Source of the DNA: Gelatoporia subvermispora B
Lineage: Eukaryota; Basidiomycota; Agaricomycetes; Polyporales; Gelatoporiaceae
Reading direction: 5' to 3'
DNA: 64,000 nucleotides
NCBI GenBank assembly: GCA_000320605.2
Contig: KB445800.1
Location: 1,301,286-1,365,285 of the forward strand
Position 1 is the first letter of the stretch. Every line of letters begins with the position of its first letter. The notes beneath the pieces are model-generated. The model saw only the letters and a list, made by a program, of their open reading frames with translations. It had not been told where the DNA came from and did no database searches. This document shows positions 22,892 through 32,246 of this stretch, in pieces. The position numbers and the translations under genes are program-made.

Positions 22892-24508
22892 CTAAGTAGT
22901 GGCAGCCTTCTTGTCCGCACCCTGGCTTTCATCAATCCATGCCCCATCCTCGTCCAGCTCAAACGCATTGCATCGCACAGCCGCAAGCCACTTCGCCCGC
23001 TCCTCCTCCCTGCGGCAACGCACGCTGTTCCCCGCGCCCATGCACTTCCCGTCCGCACATCCGGAACTTGCGCCCGACGCACACCCGCCGCGCTTGCGCA
23101 ACGTCATCCCGCCACCGAGATTGAACTCGCCGAATTGAGGGCTCGTGGGGTCCGGGATGCAGCTACGGCTCGTGAGGCACGGCAGCAGCGAAGGAAGCGT
23201 CGTGGGCGTAGACGCATAGGTGTAGATACGGATTCGTTGTGCAGACGACAGAATCGGTGCGAGGAATGACAGAATGTGCAGTTGAAGCTCCGTGGGCAGG
23301 CGCGTGAACGGGAAGGGCGGTGCTGATGGCTGCAATTCCGGGAGTGCGAGCGGCGCGCCGATGGACGAGAACAGGCTGGATGTCGGGCTGAGTGAATCGT
23401 TGTGCGCCCGTGCGCATGCGCAGAACTCGGAGCACGGCACGGCTGCGGATGATGGCGTAGCGGTGAGGCTCCTCGGCCGCAGGAGCACTGCGCGAGAGTA
23501 TCGGAGTAGCGTTAGTGCATCTCGCTCGGTCGCCTTCTTCAGGTGTTCGTTCCGCAGCAATACCTTCTTCAGCTCCCGTTCGCTATCCTGCCAGATAGCC
23601 GGGACCGCTCCCTCTTCCTCCTCGCTTGCCGGCGTCTCGCTCGATCCGGGAGTGATGTTGTCCGAGAGCGAGTTGGCATACATCTCGAGCTTGAGTAGAG
23701 TGAAGTTGTGTCGGTGGACTGCCCGGACAATCGAGCGGACTCCGCGCAAGCCAAGTTTGTTGCCGTTGATCTTCAAGGTGTGCAGGCGGCAGTGTTGTGA
23801 TGAAATGTAGTCCACGATGTACGGGGCCGAAGCAGGTGTAAGGCCAAGGACGCTGAGGTGGACCTCTTGGAGATGGGGAGTTTGCAGATTGGGGAAGAAA
23901 TGGGCAGCGAAGGAGTCGGAAAGGCCCGCATTGCCCGTCAAAGTGAGGAGCTCCAGTTGTGATGAGTTCAACGCGTCCGTGAAGTCCACGATGGCTTGCG
24001 GGTCGCCCGTTAATGAGTTCTGCAGCGGAGGATCAGTATATGAAGCGTTTAGGGGCGCATGCACATACACTTTGCAGAAAGAGCTCTTTCAAAGACGCGT
24101 TCCCCCGCAAGTACCGACTGATTGCCCGCAACCCTCGGTTCCCGATGCCGTTTGCGTTTAGGCTGATTTCTAAGATTTTGTACTTCCTGCCTTCCTCTGA
24201 GCACAGGTACTGGAGCAACGCTTCGCAGCCGTCGTCGCCAAGTGAGTTCTGCCCAAGGATGAGCTTCGTCACTCGACGTCTGGACCTGACTTCTGAGATG
24301 ATTGCCCGTGCGCCTAGACAAAGGGTTGAGACCGCGTCAAACCAACGTTTTATGGGTGATACCCACCAGCGACGGCCGTAAGACCCGCATCCATATGATC
24401 AATCTGGGCCCTCGTAGATAGAGAGTACTGTCTGACGGTCGGGGCGCGTTTGGTCGACGCTTGTGGGTTGAGTGTAACTGATTTCAAACTGAAGACGGAG
24501 GGCTTCAT
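22892..24508 (-). CDS. Leucine-rich-repeat (RNI-like) protein with C-terminal F-box-like segment (504 aa)
   Basis: Three exons (24508-24367, 24313-24069, 24019-22892) give 504 residues. Repeats of the ribonuclease-inhibitor type run from about 60 to 240: KLILGQNSLGDDGCEALLQYL, ILEISLNANGIGNRGLRAIS, LEMYANSLSD, LKINGNKLGLRGVRSIV. A charged helical region (ELKKVLLRNEHLKKATERDAL) follows. Next comes an F-box-like stretch (FTRLPTELQLHILSFLAP) near residue 370, and a Cys/Gly-rich tail ending in acidic residues. F-box proteins normally carry the F-box N-terminal to the repeats, so the order is unusual. A protein-interaction or ubiquitin-ligase adaptor role is only inferred. The upstream non-ATG extension of exon 1 was rejected in favour of MKPSVFSL. 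Confidence 0.76.
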
Positions 24509-25503
24509 GGTCGCAGTAGATGTCGTGATTGTCGTAAAGTCCAAACTATGGGAGATGATAGACGAAAACAAGCCTGCTTGTCACGCCAAAGTACGAGTCC
24601 AGGAAGTGGGGCGCCGGTCAAGCGCCGCAGCTATCGAGGCCGACGACGAGCTGGCTTACGACCCGAACACTCATGCCGGCGAGCCGCGCATTCAGTTGCT
24701 TACCACCACATGCTGTGCTCCTCGCGCTCAATCATCAGCTTCGTTAACACCCAGAGTTCTGTAACGATCACACAAACTTGGAATCCGACTTCAGAACAGC
24801 GGGAACTTGATTCGTTTATGACCGACTCCATCCCGACTCTGCAGATTTGGCACCACTGGTATCGCTAGTAACCGGAAAACATGAGAAAATGACTTTTCAA
24901 ACGACAGGACTCGGCATCTATAAGCAAGAACTGCGGACAGTGGGTATATGCGATCAAAAAGAGGGCGGGTTCTGAAAGGAAGGGGCAAATGGAGTTCTAC
25001 CAGTCCCATGTAACAATTAGTGCGGTCTCCAGGGGTTCGCATCCTAATCTCGTACGTTTTCTATCCTTGAGAAGCTGATGAGGGAACATGTCCATCCTTC
25101 GATTGGCAGTAATCCGTGGGGATATCCTCTGATATGTATGCAGCAGTCATTTTTGGTCAGAACCTGCCCCAACCACGCAAGTATCAAAGCATATACCCCC
25201 GCCGAGGCTGGTGAAAAACTTTCTCATTGTATCAACAAGGCAGACGAAGGGGACGTCACAACGTACTCGGGCTCAGCTTCACTCCTTTTCCCTGGTTGAC
25301 GATACCATTCTGATGTAACCACGAATGCTCGGTCTTCGGGATCGACTTGTGCAGCAAGTTTCTCCCCCGTTATTCTGTTGTGCAAATGTATGAGCTTGTA
25401 CATGCGATCTCGATAGGGAACAACAGGGATCCTCACTGGTAAGCCGTCGACTGTGCGACTACAAGCGCTGAGACGCTACAAATGACCCAGAGGGGGGACA
25501 CAG
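24509..25503. other. Intergenic, no supported gene
   Basis: Nearly 1 kb upstream of the LRR gene up to the TRIM element. An ORF on - at 25224-25436 (..VPYRDRMYKLIHLHNRITGEKL..) looks protein-like but has no recognised family, no splice-supported extension and no clear start; it may be a gene fragment. Confidence 0.4.
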
Positions 25504-25646
25504 TGTAACGAGTGCGGCAGGACCCGGCCTAGTCCACCGGCGTAACGGCACTAGAATTGGTTGTAATGGGTTGTAAATTGGGACGGATAGTCCAGCGGCT
25601 GCGTGTGGTGCAATTCCCGCGCGTTCCATTTTCCACAACCGTTACA
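25504..25646. repeat. TRIM 5' long terminal repeat
   Basis: 143-bp copy identical to the one at 25733-25875; 7-bp terminal inverted repeat TGTAACG/CGTTACA. Confidence 0.9.
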
Positions 25647-25732
25647 AATGGTGGAACGTTAGTATTTGCGTTCGAACCCTGGCGCAGCCAGTAATTATCA
25701 GACTACCCCAGGCCTCGAACGAGAGGGGGGTA

Positions 25733-25875
25733 TGTAACGAGTGCGGCAGGACCCGGCCTAGTCCACCGGCGTAACGGCACTAGAATTGGTTGTAATGGGT
25801 TGTAAATTGGGACGGATAGTCCAGCGGCTGCGTGTGGTGCAATTCCCGCGCGTTCCATTTTCCACAACCGTTACA
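25733..25875. repeat. TRIM 3' long terminal repeat
   Basis: 143-bp copy identical to the one at 25504-25646, preceded by a G-rich polypurine tract. Confidence 0.9.
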
Positions 25876-25880
25876 CACAG

Positions 25881-27094
25881 TCTTCATTTGGCTGAGGTTG
25901 TTCAATAGTCCACTTGAGAGACAGGGGGTTTGTTGTCGGTGCAGGTGGACTAGGCGCTACATTTATCCCTGTCATATCTTCTTCCATCTCCCATACTTGC
26001 GGTAGGCCATCAACCGTTCCTGGAGGCTCCTGGGACTGTCAGCGCCGGCCGTCAATGTGTATACTCTACTCACAGATCTCGCAGCTAGTGTAGTTAGGCA
26101 CATCAGCATCGCTCATCTGTCCCAGCTTGGACTTGATCCGTCCAAACAGCTTCGCTCATCTGTCCCAGCGTAGATTTAGTCCGTCCAAACAGCATCGAGG
26201 AGACGTGGGTCAGAGTCGGAGCTGCACAGGTGCAGTACTCTAGTACTCTAGTATCCACGATCAGGGTTGTGACAGCTGACGTACACGGAATCGGACGACA
26301 GGACCCACCTGATCCTATGGCTCTTGCTGCGGCGCAGTGTGCGGAGATCCTGCCCGGGGTTAAAGCATCAATGAGTGGCTCCGCTGCTATGCACTAATAC
26401 GAATAGCCCATGCATCATGAAGTGGGTCAGTTTGTCTCCAGTAACATATCACTTAGCGACAGCTGAACCAGGCCTACATCCACCCTGTTAACAATATGAC
26501 TGAAATCGCAGTCTATCAACCTCAGATCTGACTGGTTGTGCGCTATTGTTCATCTCAGTGACCACTAACCCCACGAGCCGGCGGTGTCCAGCGGTCCCCC
26601 CATCCTCTGTGCTCTTGCTATATGATGCCTGACACCCCCGCCCGTCAGCAATCACGTTCTCTGGAATTGGTCATTCAGCGCGCTCTTTTACTACTCCCGG
26701 ATGATGGACGCCGGGACTCACCGCCATGACACAGTAGAGCGTCGGACTGCTTCTTTGCGCTCTCTTCTATGCACCAGTTGGCATTACGACGATGTTGTCC
26801 CTTGAGTGAGAAACAAGTGGGGTAGCCCCAACTCTGCGAGAGGTCAAGTTACGACTTGATGAGCGCAGTATCGATTCGTCAACTGTTGCGGCTTATGGTA
26901 ATAACGGGATCCTCGGCAACCGGGTCTCGACCTTTATTCAGCAAGGCTTCCGTTCCCTCATGGCTCATGATCGGGTGGATGTAATGAGATTTTTTTTTTC
27001 AATATAGGCGGTTGACTCGAACCGGAAGATACAGCGCTCTTGCAGGTAGTATAATAAGACTGGTGAGGCCCCCCGATCATGCTCGCCCGCAACG
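25881..27094. other. Intergenic upstream of DUF6533 copy B
   Basis: No gene. Holds a 43-bp tandem duplication and, from about 26440, sequence repeated upstream of copy C (see segmental duplication). Confidence 0.5.
26110..26195. repeat. 43-bp imperfect tandem duplication
   Basis: Units 26110-26152 and 26153-26195 both begin CGCTCATCTGTCCCAGC and contain CCGTCCAAACAGC; they differ at a few positions in the middle. Confidence 0.85.
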
Positions 27095-28985
27095 ATGTCC
27101 GAGTTGGACTCTGACATACAGCAAGCGATCTACGTGGCATATGAAAGGCTGTAAGCTCCTTTCCCGCAACGATCTTCAATGCAATGTTCATGGTGGTTCT
27201 GTCCGCAGAAGAGCTGAAAACTATTGTGTCATAGCCTCCTCAGGTGGGTGCTTACATGCAGGCATTCCGGCTGAATTACGAAGACGCTCTAACAGTCTCG
27301 TACACCTTTCTGATAGCACTACTCTATGCCGATTGGGCGCTGTGCTTCACTACGGAAGTCGATCGAATTTGGCGACGCAAATTTTCCGGAGCGACTGTTC
27401 TATACCTCCTCAATCGTTACGCTGCCCTAGCTGAACGAGCGACGCTTGTGATAAGTGTCCTCCTTGTCACAGAATCTGATCGGGTACGCAAGTACACCAC
27501 AATTCCCTGGTTTCCCTCCCTCAACTTCTAGAACTTATCAGAGGTATCGTTGAATTTGTATGGTTATGCTCTTGCTGACCCTATCGTGGACAGGTGTGCA
27601 CGCGTCCTGCGGACTGATGATGGCCTCATGGACTTGGGGAATTTCGCAATATCTGGTCTGTGCTCGGTTTATCTCATCTGACCAGATTGTGCACGGAGTC
27701 TGACCATGTTTGCAGCATTTATGGTAATGCGGGTCCTAGGGATGTGGGGAAGAGACTGGAGACCTGCCCTTGCAATGATGGTCTTGGTGGTCATTCCGCC
27801 TCTGATCCCAATCGTGCGTTACATGAATGCAGATATCAGAGGCATACCTAATTTTGCTGCTTATAACATACGAAGTATGTTCAGGCACACTACATACCCA
27901 TCGCATTTGGGCCGCCAATGTTCGGATGTGGTGCCAATTTTCAGTTATCGGGGCCCCTACTGGTCGAGTACGTTGCTTTCGTTCATGAGTACCTGACGCG
28001 ACAAAGCCAAATGATGTTTGAAGCCGTTCGTACGACGTCTCCGGTTTAAATGATCGAGTCACACTGAAATGACCGCAGTGGACACAGGATCGAATGCAGT
28101 CTGGAGCATAGCCGAGATACTAGCAATCATGCTAACATGGGCAAAGACGTATGGGATCCGTCGGGATTCCAGGTCCCTCAACATTAGGACACCGGTGGCG
28201 ACACTACTTTTCCGTGATGGTGAGCTGAAGTACGTTCGGAGTTCAAGTTTTACCGATATTTATATACATCAGGGACCTTGTACTTCATGTTGGTCTTGTC
28301 CTGGCCACTATGCCCCTGCCCCGTCTTATCGCGGCATCTTCGTGCAGGGTACTCATAATTCTCCAAATCTTCGCGATCACGTCACTTCAAGTACGCTCTC
28401 ACTGAAAATTCGACGTCTCCTTACTCTGACACGTCTAGGTCGGCTCGACCAACAAGCGGTTCGGAACATGCACAGAGATGTCATCCTGCGACTCTACGAC
28501 CTTTCGGACGTTCATCTTGTTCGATGTCTGGACCTATTTCCGACAAGTGTGAGACTGTCCCAGTGTTTGATTCGCCCTTTTCACGTTCCAACCTCTTCTC
28601 CTTAGGTTCGTGGTTATCTTCACATCGCATTTCATGCTCAATCTGCGCGGATTGTCGATGACACTGAATGAGAACGATGGTCAACTCACCCTATCGGAGC
28701 AATCAGACGATCTGCCCTTCATCAGAAGCATCGTTGGAAACCTGGGCGGGTTGCTCGAAAGCGGCAGTGACTACATCGACCGACCAATCAGGACTCTCAA
28801 TTCGAGGGAAGATAAGCTAGCGCCGAAGTCAGGCCACGACGTTTGACCTCCATTTACAGTGCTTGTATGGCAGCGATCAGATACACATTTAGTCTAGACC
28901 AAACTCGACACATTGCATGGATCTTTCATCGCCACAGATAGTCTCAATGTAAAGTGTATGTACTAGTGCGGGAGCTTAGAGCCCA
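26440..28985 (+). repeat. Segmental tandem duplication, left unit (contains copy B)
   Basis: Promoter-proximal blocks, the whole DUF6533 gene and its 3' flank recur in the unit 29010-32090. Shared upstream phrases include CAGCGCGCTCTTTTACT and ACGGGATCCTC; downstream TCTTTCATCGC and GTATGTACTA. Boundaries are approximate. Confidence 0.8.
27095..28846 (+). CDS. DUF6533-family multi-span membrane protein, copy B (354 aa)
   Basis: Exons: 27095-27150, 27209-27243, 27317-27483, 27542-27543 (2 nt), 27594-27655, 27716-27813, 27876-27967, 28024-28025 (2 nt), 28079-28219, 28273-28288, 28348-28390, 28439-28548, 28606-28846; 1065 nt, 354 residues. The DUF6533 core is NYCVIASSALLYADWALCF, EVDRIWRRKFSGATVLYLL and NRYAALAER. 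Later conserved blocks are CARVLRTDDG, FMVMRVLGMWG, IPIAFGPPMFGCGA, EILAIMLTWAKTY, RTPVATLLFRDGTLYF and FTSHFMLNLRG. About seven hydrophobic spans are expected, then a cytoplasmic tail. Unlike copies C and D, the intron following the 9-nt exon has lost both splice signals and is read through in frame (28448-28507). Function unknown. Confidence 0.88.
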
Positions 28986-30216
28986 TCTAGGGACTCGAGA
29001 TGGGGGCGACACCTGAATTGGGCCTATACCCACCCTGTAAGCGATACGGTTGAGCGATATGGTTAAATTTGCAGTCTATCACAGCTGTTTTCATAACGGG
29101 GGGTGTACCCATGTCCCAAAAATCGCGCAGTCGGGGCTGGCAGAGTTCTAAGGATCTAGGTACAATCTACTGGCCGGTGGCGCGCCCGTTCGGCATTTAG
29201 CAGCTGAGGCGACGAGCGGGACGACGTCTTGAAAACACATACCTGAGAAGAGCGCAGTGCTTAGGAGAAAAAGGAGTACATGCTTCAAATATCTCAATGG
29301 GAGTTCAAAGACCATAAAATATCTCACCACACTGACGTTCTTTGAAGGTGCGCTTCGAATTACCTGCACGTCCTGCAGCATCCATCGTGATGCCCGGGCG
29401 TGTTATAAGCAAGGCATAAGACTTATTGTTTAAGTCACGGGGTCCCACATCGAATCATATTAACCCATCGAAGTATTACACAACCTCGCTCCATAGATAC
29501 TAGCCCTTGCTGCTCTTCGTGTACGCCGTCCCGATACCTGGCGCCTGAAGCCACGAATGTCCATGTCATCGGTGGAGATCTCGGGTTCTCGGCGCTGATG
29601 CGGCGCTCGAAAGTTATGATCCGCCTATGTGTGATGTTCGCGACGGGGTACACCCCCGTTAAGAAAACAGCTGCAATCTCAGATCTGACTTCAAAACCTT
29701 CATACCGGCTGGTTGGGCCATCTGCGACATTCGCACCATTGTTCATCCAGGTGGTGCGCAGCTTCACTTCGAGAAGGCGGTGTTCAGCGGCTCCTCTATC
29801 CTCTGTGCTCTCTGCCTATTTGATACTTGACACCGCCGCCCGTCAGCAATGACGTTCTCTAAGATTGGTCATTCAGCGCGCTCTTTTACTGTTCCTGAAT
29901 GATGACTGCCTGGGCTTGACTGCGAATTGAGTGGGCCGTCCCAACACTGCGACGAGCCAAGGTATGACTCAGGCGATGAGTGTAGCATTGAGTCTAAACT
30001 GCTGCGGCTTAGGGTGACAACGGGATCCTCAGCAACCGATCTCAACCTTAGTCAAGTAAGGCTTAAGTAAGTTCCCTCGGGCCTCAGATCTCATCCCCCA
30101 TCACTGGATGGAGATATCTTCAGTGTTGACAGCTGACTTAAGGCGCAGGATGCGGAGCTAACTCAGAGGGTTATCTATAAGACTGGTGAGGCTGTGTCTC
30201 TTCCAGTCTCATAGTG
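28847..30216. other. Intergenic between tandem DUF6533 copies
   Basis: 1.4 kb, no accepted gene. About 29100-29740 has no counterpart in the left duplication unit and looks like an insertion or left-unit deletion; it includes a short - strand hydrophobic frame (29148-29381) without recognised motifs. Confidence 0.45.
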
Positions 30217-32090
30217 ATGTCCGACTCCGACTCTGACGTTCAGCAAGAGGTATACGCCTCATATCGAAGACTGTAAGTCTCCTTCCTCGTCACAATCCTT
30301 CATGAGATGCTCATGATTGTGCTGCTTGAAGATTAACTGAGAACTATTGTATCATAGCCTCTTCAGGTGCACGCCCACATCCAACCATTCCGAACGAAGA
30401 CACACTAACAGTATATTGCCTGTTAGCACTCCTCTATGCCGATTGGGCATTGTGCTTCACCACGGAGGTCGATTGCATCTGGCGACGCAAGTTCTCTGGA
30501 GCAACCATCGTATACCTCTTGAATCGATATGCTGCCCTGGCCGAACGAGTAGCACTTGTGACCAGTGTGCTCCTTGTCACAGAATCTGACCAGGTACGCA
30601 ACCACGTTCGATACCATGACCTGCCTGTCTTAACTCTCGAAAACTGTTACAGAAGTAAAATCGAATTTCTTCATAAGGAGTATCTCTCTAAAACCTTCTC
30701 TCGTATAGATGTGCACGCGTCCTACGGACTGATGATGGCCTTACAGACTTGGGTTATCTCGCAATATCTGGTTCGTGCTCGACCTATGTTATCAAATGAG
30801 ATCGTGTACAATATCTGACAGTGCTGTAGCATTCATGGTCATGCGCGTTCTGGGAATCTGTGGCCGAAATTGGCCGCCTGTCCTCACAATGTTAATTCTG
30901 GCGGTTATCCCTCCTCTGATTCCAATTGTGCGTTATGGGGATGCGCAATGCAGGTAGCCGAATCCGCTGCTCATGGCGAATGCAGTATATCCAAGCACAC
31001 TACATACCCATCGCATTTGGGCCGCCAATGTTCGGATGTGGTGCTATTTTCCAGATTTCCGGGACCCTATTGGCTGAGTACGTCTCAATCTTCGTATCTG
31101 ATGTAACAAAGCTAAATCTTGTCTACAGCCGTCAGTGTGACTTTCTTCGCCTTGAACGGCTGACTTGGGCTGAGATACGTACAGTGGACACAGTTACGAA
31201 TGTGGCTTTGAGCATTGCAGAGATACTAATGGTCGTGCTAACATGGGCGAAGACATACAAGATATACAGAACTTCCAAATCACTGAACATACCGACGCCA
31301 CTAGCGACATTACTTTTCCGCGATGGTGAGCGGAAGGACGATCAAAAGGTGGATTTGACTAACATCAAGGGAATTCAGGAACGTTGTATTTCACGTGGGT
31401 CTCATCCTGCCTATATACCCCTCAAGCACCTCATTGTGCCATCTTCGTGCAGTGTGCTCATATTTCTCCAAATATTCGCGATCGCATCACTTCAGGTGTG
31501 CTGCCTTGGAAACTTGACGTGTCCTTCCTCTGAATCTAGACTCACTCACAGGTCGGCTCGGTAAGCAACGGTTCGCATAGTGCACACATACCCCCTTGCA
31601 ACTCGATGACCTTTCAGACATTCATTCTCTTCGATGTTTGGACCTACTTCCGACAAGTGTAAATGGCCCTATGTTGTACTATTGGCATATCTTGTAGCGT
31701 GCTGACTTCTTCCATGTAGGTTCGTGGTCATCTTTACCTCGCACTTCATGCTCAATCTACGAGGACTGTCGATGACGCTAAATGACTATGACGGTCGACT
31801 CAGCCTGTCGGAGTTTGCGGGCGAGTCGTCCTTGATCAACAGCATTGTTGGAAACCTGGGAGGAGCCCTCAAAAGGGAAAATGACGAACACTGGCCAATT
31901 AATGAAGACTCTAGTTTGAGCGAGGAAAACTAGCGCAGAATTCGGGCCAAGCTGTCTGATGTTCGTCTGTACTGCTATTTATCAACGGTCGGATATACTC
32001 TGGGCTAAACGAAAACGACAACCGCATGACTCTTTCATCGCTACAGACGGATCCAATGTAATATGTATGTACTAATGCGGAAGATGGGAT
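29010..32090 (+). repeat. Segmental tandem duplication, right unit (contains copy C)
   Basis: Partner of the unit at 26440-28985, interrupted by about 0.6 kb of extra sequence at 29100-29740. The two units have diverged clearly, so the duplication is not recent. Confidence 0.8.
30217..31933 (+). CDS. DUF6533-family multi-span membrane protein, copy C (325 aa)
   Basis: Fourteen exons: 30217-30272, 30332-30366, 30427-30593, 30653-30654 (2 nt), 30709-30770, 30830-30927, 30986-31077, 31129-31130 (2 nt), 31185-31325, 31379-31394, 31453-31495, 31552-31560 (9 nt), 31618-31658, 31720-31933. The sum is 978 nt, 325 residues. Exons 1 to 11 have exactly the lengths of copy B. Conserved blocks are LLYADWALCFTTEV, RRKFSGATIVYLLNRY, CARVLRTDDG, FMVMRVLGICG, IPIAFGPPMFGCGA, EILMVVLTWAKTY, LATLLFRDGTLYFT and FTSHFMLNLRG. 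The 9-nt exon codes Val-Gly-Ser. The tail is shorter than in copy B. Tandem paralogue of B; membrane protein of unknown function. Confidence 0.88.
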
Positions 32091-32246
32091 ACACTAGGAG
32101 CAGGGGCCCGTCGGGTGAACTCAAAGCGGGGAGACCGACAGACTCGTCTATAGATGACCATGCAAATAAGACCTCAAGAAACACAGAGTCCCACAAGAGA
32201 GATATGTCATATCAGCAGGGGAGGATGGCACTATGCTACGACGAGT

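Larger units (their letters stand above)
25504..25875. mobile_element. TRIM-type miniature LTR retroelement
   Basis: Two 143-bp direct repeats (25504-25646 and 25733-25875) are identical by eye, start with TG and end with CA (TGTAACG..CGTTACA), and enclose only 86 bp. The element is flanked on both sides by the 5-bp target duplication CACAG (25499-25503 and 25876-25880). A TGG two bases after the first LTR (25649) fits the start of a primer-binding site. A polypurine run (GAGAGGGGGG, 25721-25730) lies two bases before the second LTR. There is no coding capacity, so it would need proteins from another element. Identical LTRs imply recent insertion. Confidence 0.9.

Noticed and set aside
23292..23810. 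172-aa frame on the + strand
   Set aside because: Antisense shadow of the LRR gene.
25597..25689. tRNA-like structure across the first TRIM LTR: GGCTGCG and CGCAGCC can pair as an acceptor stem and TTCGAAC looks like a T loop
   Set aside because: The T stem does not pair and no normal D or anticodon arm is visible; the sequence is better explained as LTR plus TRIM interior.
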